This document shows positions 63,442 to 64,000 of a stretch of DNA of 64,000 bases, piece by piece. The notes beneath the pieces are model-generated. The model ran no database searches. It worked only from the letters and a program-made list of their open reading frames with translations, and was not told the DNA's origin. Each line of letters opens with the position of its first letter. The stretch's first letter is position 1. The stretch is from Lysinibacillus timonensis (GTDB lineage Bacteria > Bacillota > Bacilli > Bacillales_A > Planococcaceae): contig NZ_LT985980.1 in the NCBI RefSeq assembly GCF_900291985.1, forward strand, positions 3,494,001 to 3,558,000, given 5' to 3'. A program made the position numbers and the translations under genes.

Positions 63442-64000
63442 ATGGCTTTGAGAATTAGTGGCCTCGCAAGTGGAATGGATACAGAAACAATGGTTAAGGA
63501 ATTAATGACGGCAGAACGTCTTCCATTAGACAAAATTTCTAAGAAAAAACAATATACAGAATGGCAAAGAGATGATTATCGTGCTGTTAACCGTACATTA
63601 TATGATTTTAAAAATTTAATTAATGATAACTTATTACGACAATCTACATTTATTAAGAAAAAAGTATCAGCTACTGCTGAGAATGATGTCTCTATAAAAA
63701 ATATTAATTCAGTAAGTGACTTTTCTGGTAGGATTCGAGTAACTCAACTCGCTGAAGCTGCTACTATGCAAAGTACAAGTAGAGTTGTATCTTCTGAAGC
63801 GGATTTAAAAGAGAAATTCTCAGAATCTATGCCAGGTATGACAATTCCGCCATATTTTACAATTCATGCAATCAAAGAAGACGGTTCATCGTTAGATGAT
63901 GGGTATCAAGTTAACATAACGAGTGAATCAACTTTACAAAGTGTAATGGATGATATTAACAAGAACTCTGGTGTTAATGTTATTTTCGACTCTTTTACCG
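63442..64000 (+). CDS. fliD: Flagellar filament cap protein FliD (partial, 3' end outside window)
   Basis: The first 186 codons of FliD (HAP2), which caps the filament and folds flagellin monomers. N-terminal MALRISGLASGMDTETMVKE and AERLPLDKISKKKQYTEWQR are the family signature, followed by RDDYRAVNRTLYDFKNLIND. aggtgat lies 6 nt before ATG 63442. The frame is open to the window end with no defect. Confidence 0.95.
   Translation, partial: MALRISGLASGMDTETMVKELMTAERLPLDKISKKKQYTEWQRDDYRAVNRTLYDFKNLINDNLLRQSTFIKKKVSATAENDVSIKNINSVSDFSGRIRVTQLAEAATMQSTSRVVSSEADLKEKFSESMPGMTIPPYFTIHAIKEDGSSLDDGYQVNITSESTLQSVMDDINKNSGVNVIFDSFT

Noticed and set aside
1-64000. tRNA, rRNA, prophage or toxin-antitoxin genes
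   Set aside because: I looked for cloverleaf ends, rRNA words, phage structural genes and small paired ORFs and saw none that hold up.

Overview
The window is from a low-GC, Gram-positive, motile, S-layer-bearing member of the Bacillales. SLH-domain proteins, csaB, secA2-slaP and a comF-flg-csrA-hag block in the Bacillus subtilis gene order point to the Planococcaceae/Caryophanaceae (a Lysinibacillus, Solibacillus or Ureibacillus relative). This placement is inferred from gene content and order; no rRNA gene is present.

Left part, 1-32 kb: the cell envelope. It holds two SLH-anchored exoproteins (a GH73-type glucosaminidase and a NAGPA-type phosphodiester glycosidase), an O-antigen-ligase-like membrane protein, csaB with a GT4 glycosyltransferase and a MurJ-type flippase (secondary wall polysaccharide), a TetR regulator, an S41 protease, two LCP wall-polymer transferases, a branched-chain amino acid carrier, an NlpC/P60 hydrolase, the S-layer export pair secA2-slaP, and tagO. 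Two nearly identical group IIC introns (one cut by the window start) and an IS256-family element lie here.

Middle, 32-46 kb: conserved regulatory, competence and flagellar genes. The order is yvyE (minus), degS-degU, a small lipoprotein, a DegV/FakB protein, comFA-comFC (no comFB), yvyF, flgM, flgN, flgK, flgL, yviE, fliW, csrA, hag. Sigma-D type promoters (TAAA-N15-CCGATAT-like) precede flgM, hag and flaG, and the hag leader carries a CsrA-type hairpin.

Right part, 46-63 kb: an island between hag and flaG-fliD, which are neighbours in B. subtilis. First comes an AT-rich, tightly overlapped set: a 109-aa unknown protein, a 1060-aa glycosyltransferase (GT2, TPR-like middle, WecF-like C-terminus), rmlA, wecE, a formyltransferase and rmlB. 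Together they predict dTDP-4-formamido-4,6-dideoxygalactose made and transferred next to flagellin. An IS21 element follows, then a minus-strand wbpA-wbpB-wbpD-wbpE operon for UDP-GlcNAc3NAcA, then a second flagellin with an HExxH metalloprotease in its variable domain (flagellinolysin). The window ends inside fliD.

The most unusual unexplained structure is a set of six intergenic, non-coding arrays just beyond intrinsic terminators. They share a degenerate box (about ATGNGACMRAA) repeated every 20-21 bp or exactly every 52 bp, that is 2 or 5 helical turns. One array holds a 52-bp register over 22 units without an indel; another is split by the IS256 element, and removing the element plus one 8-bp target duplication restores the register exactly.
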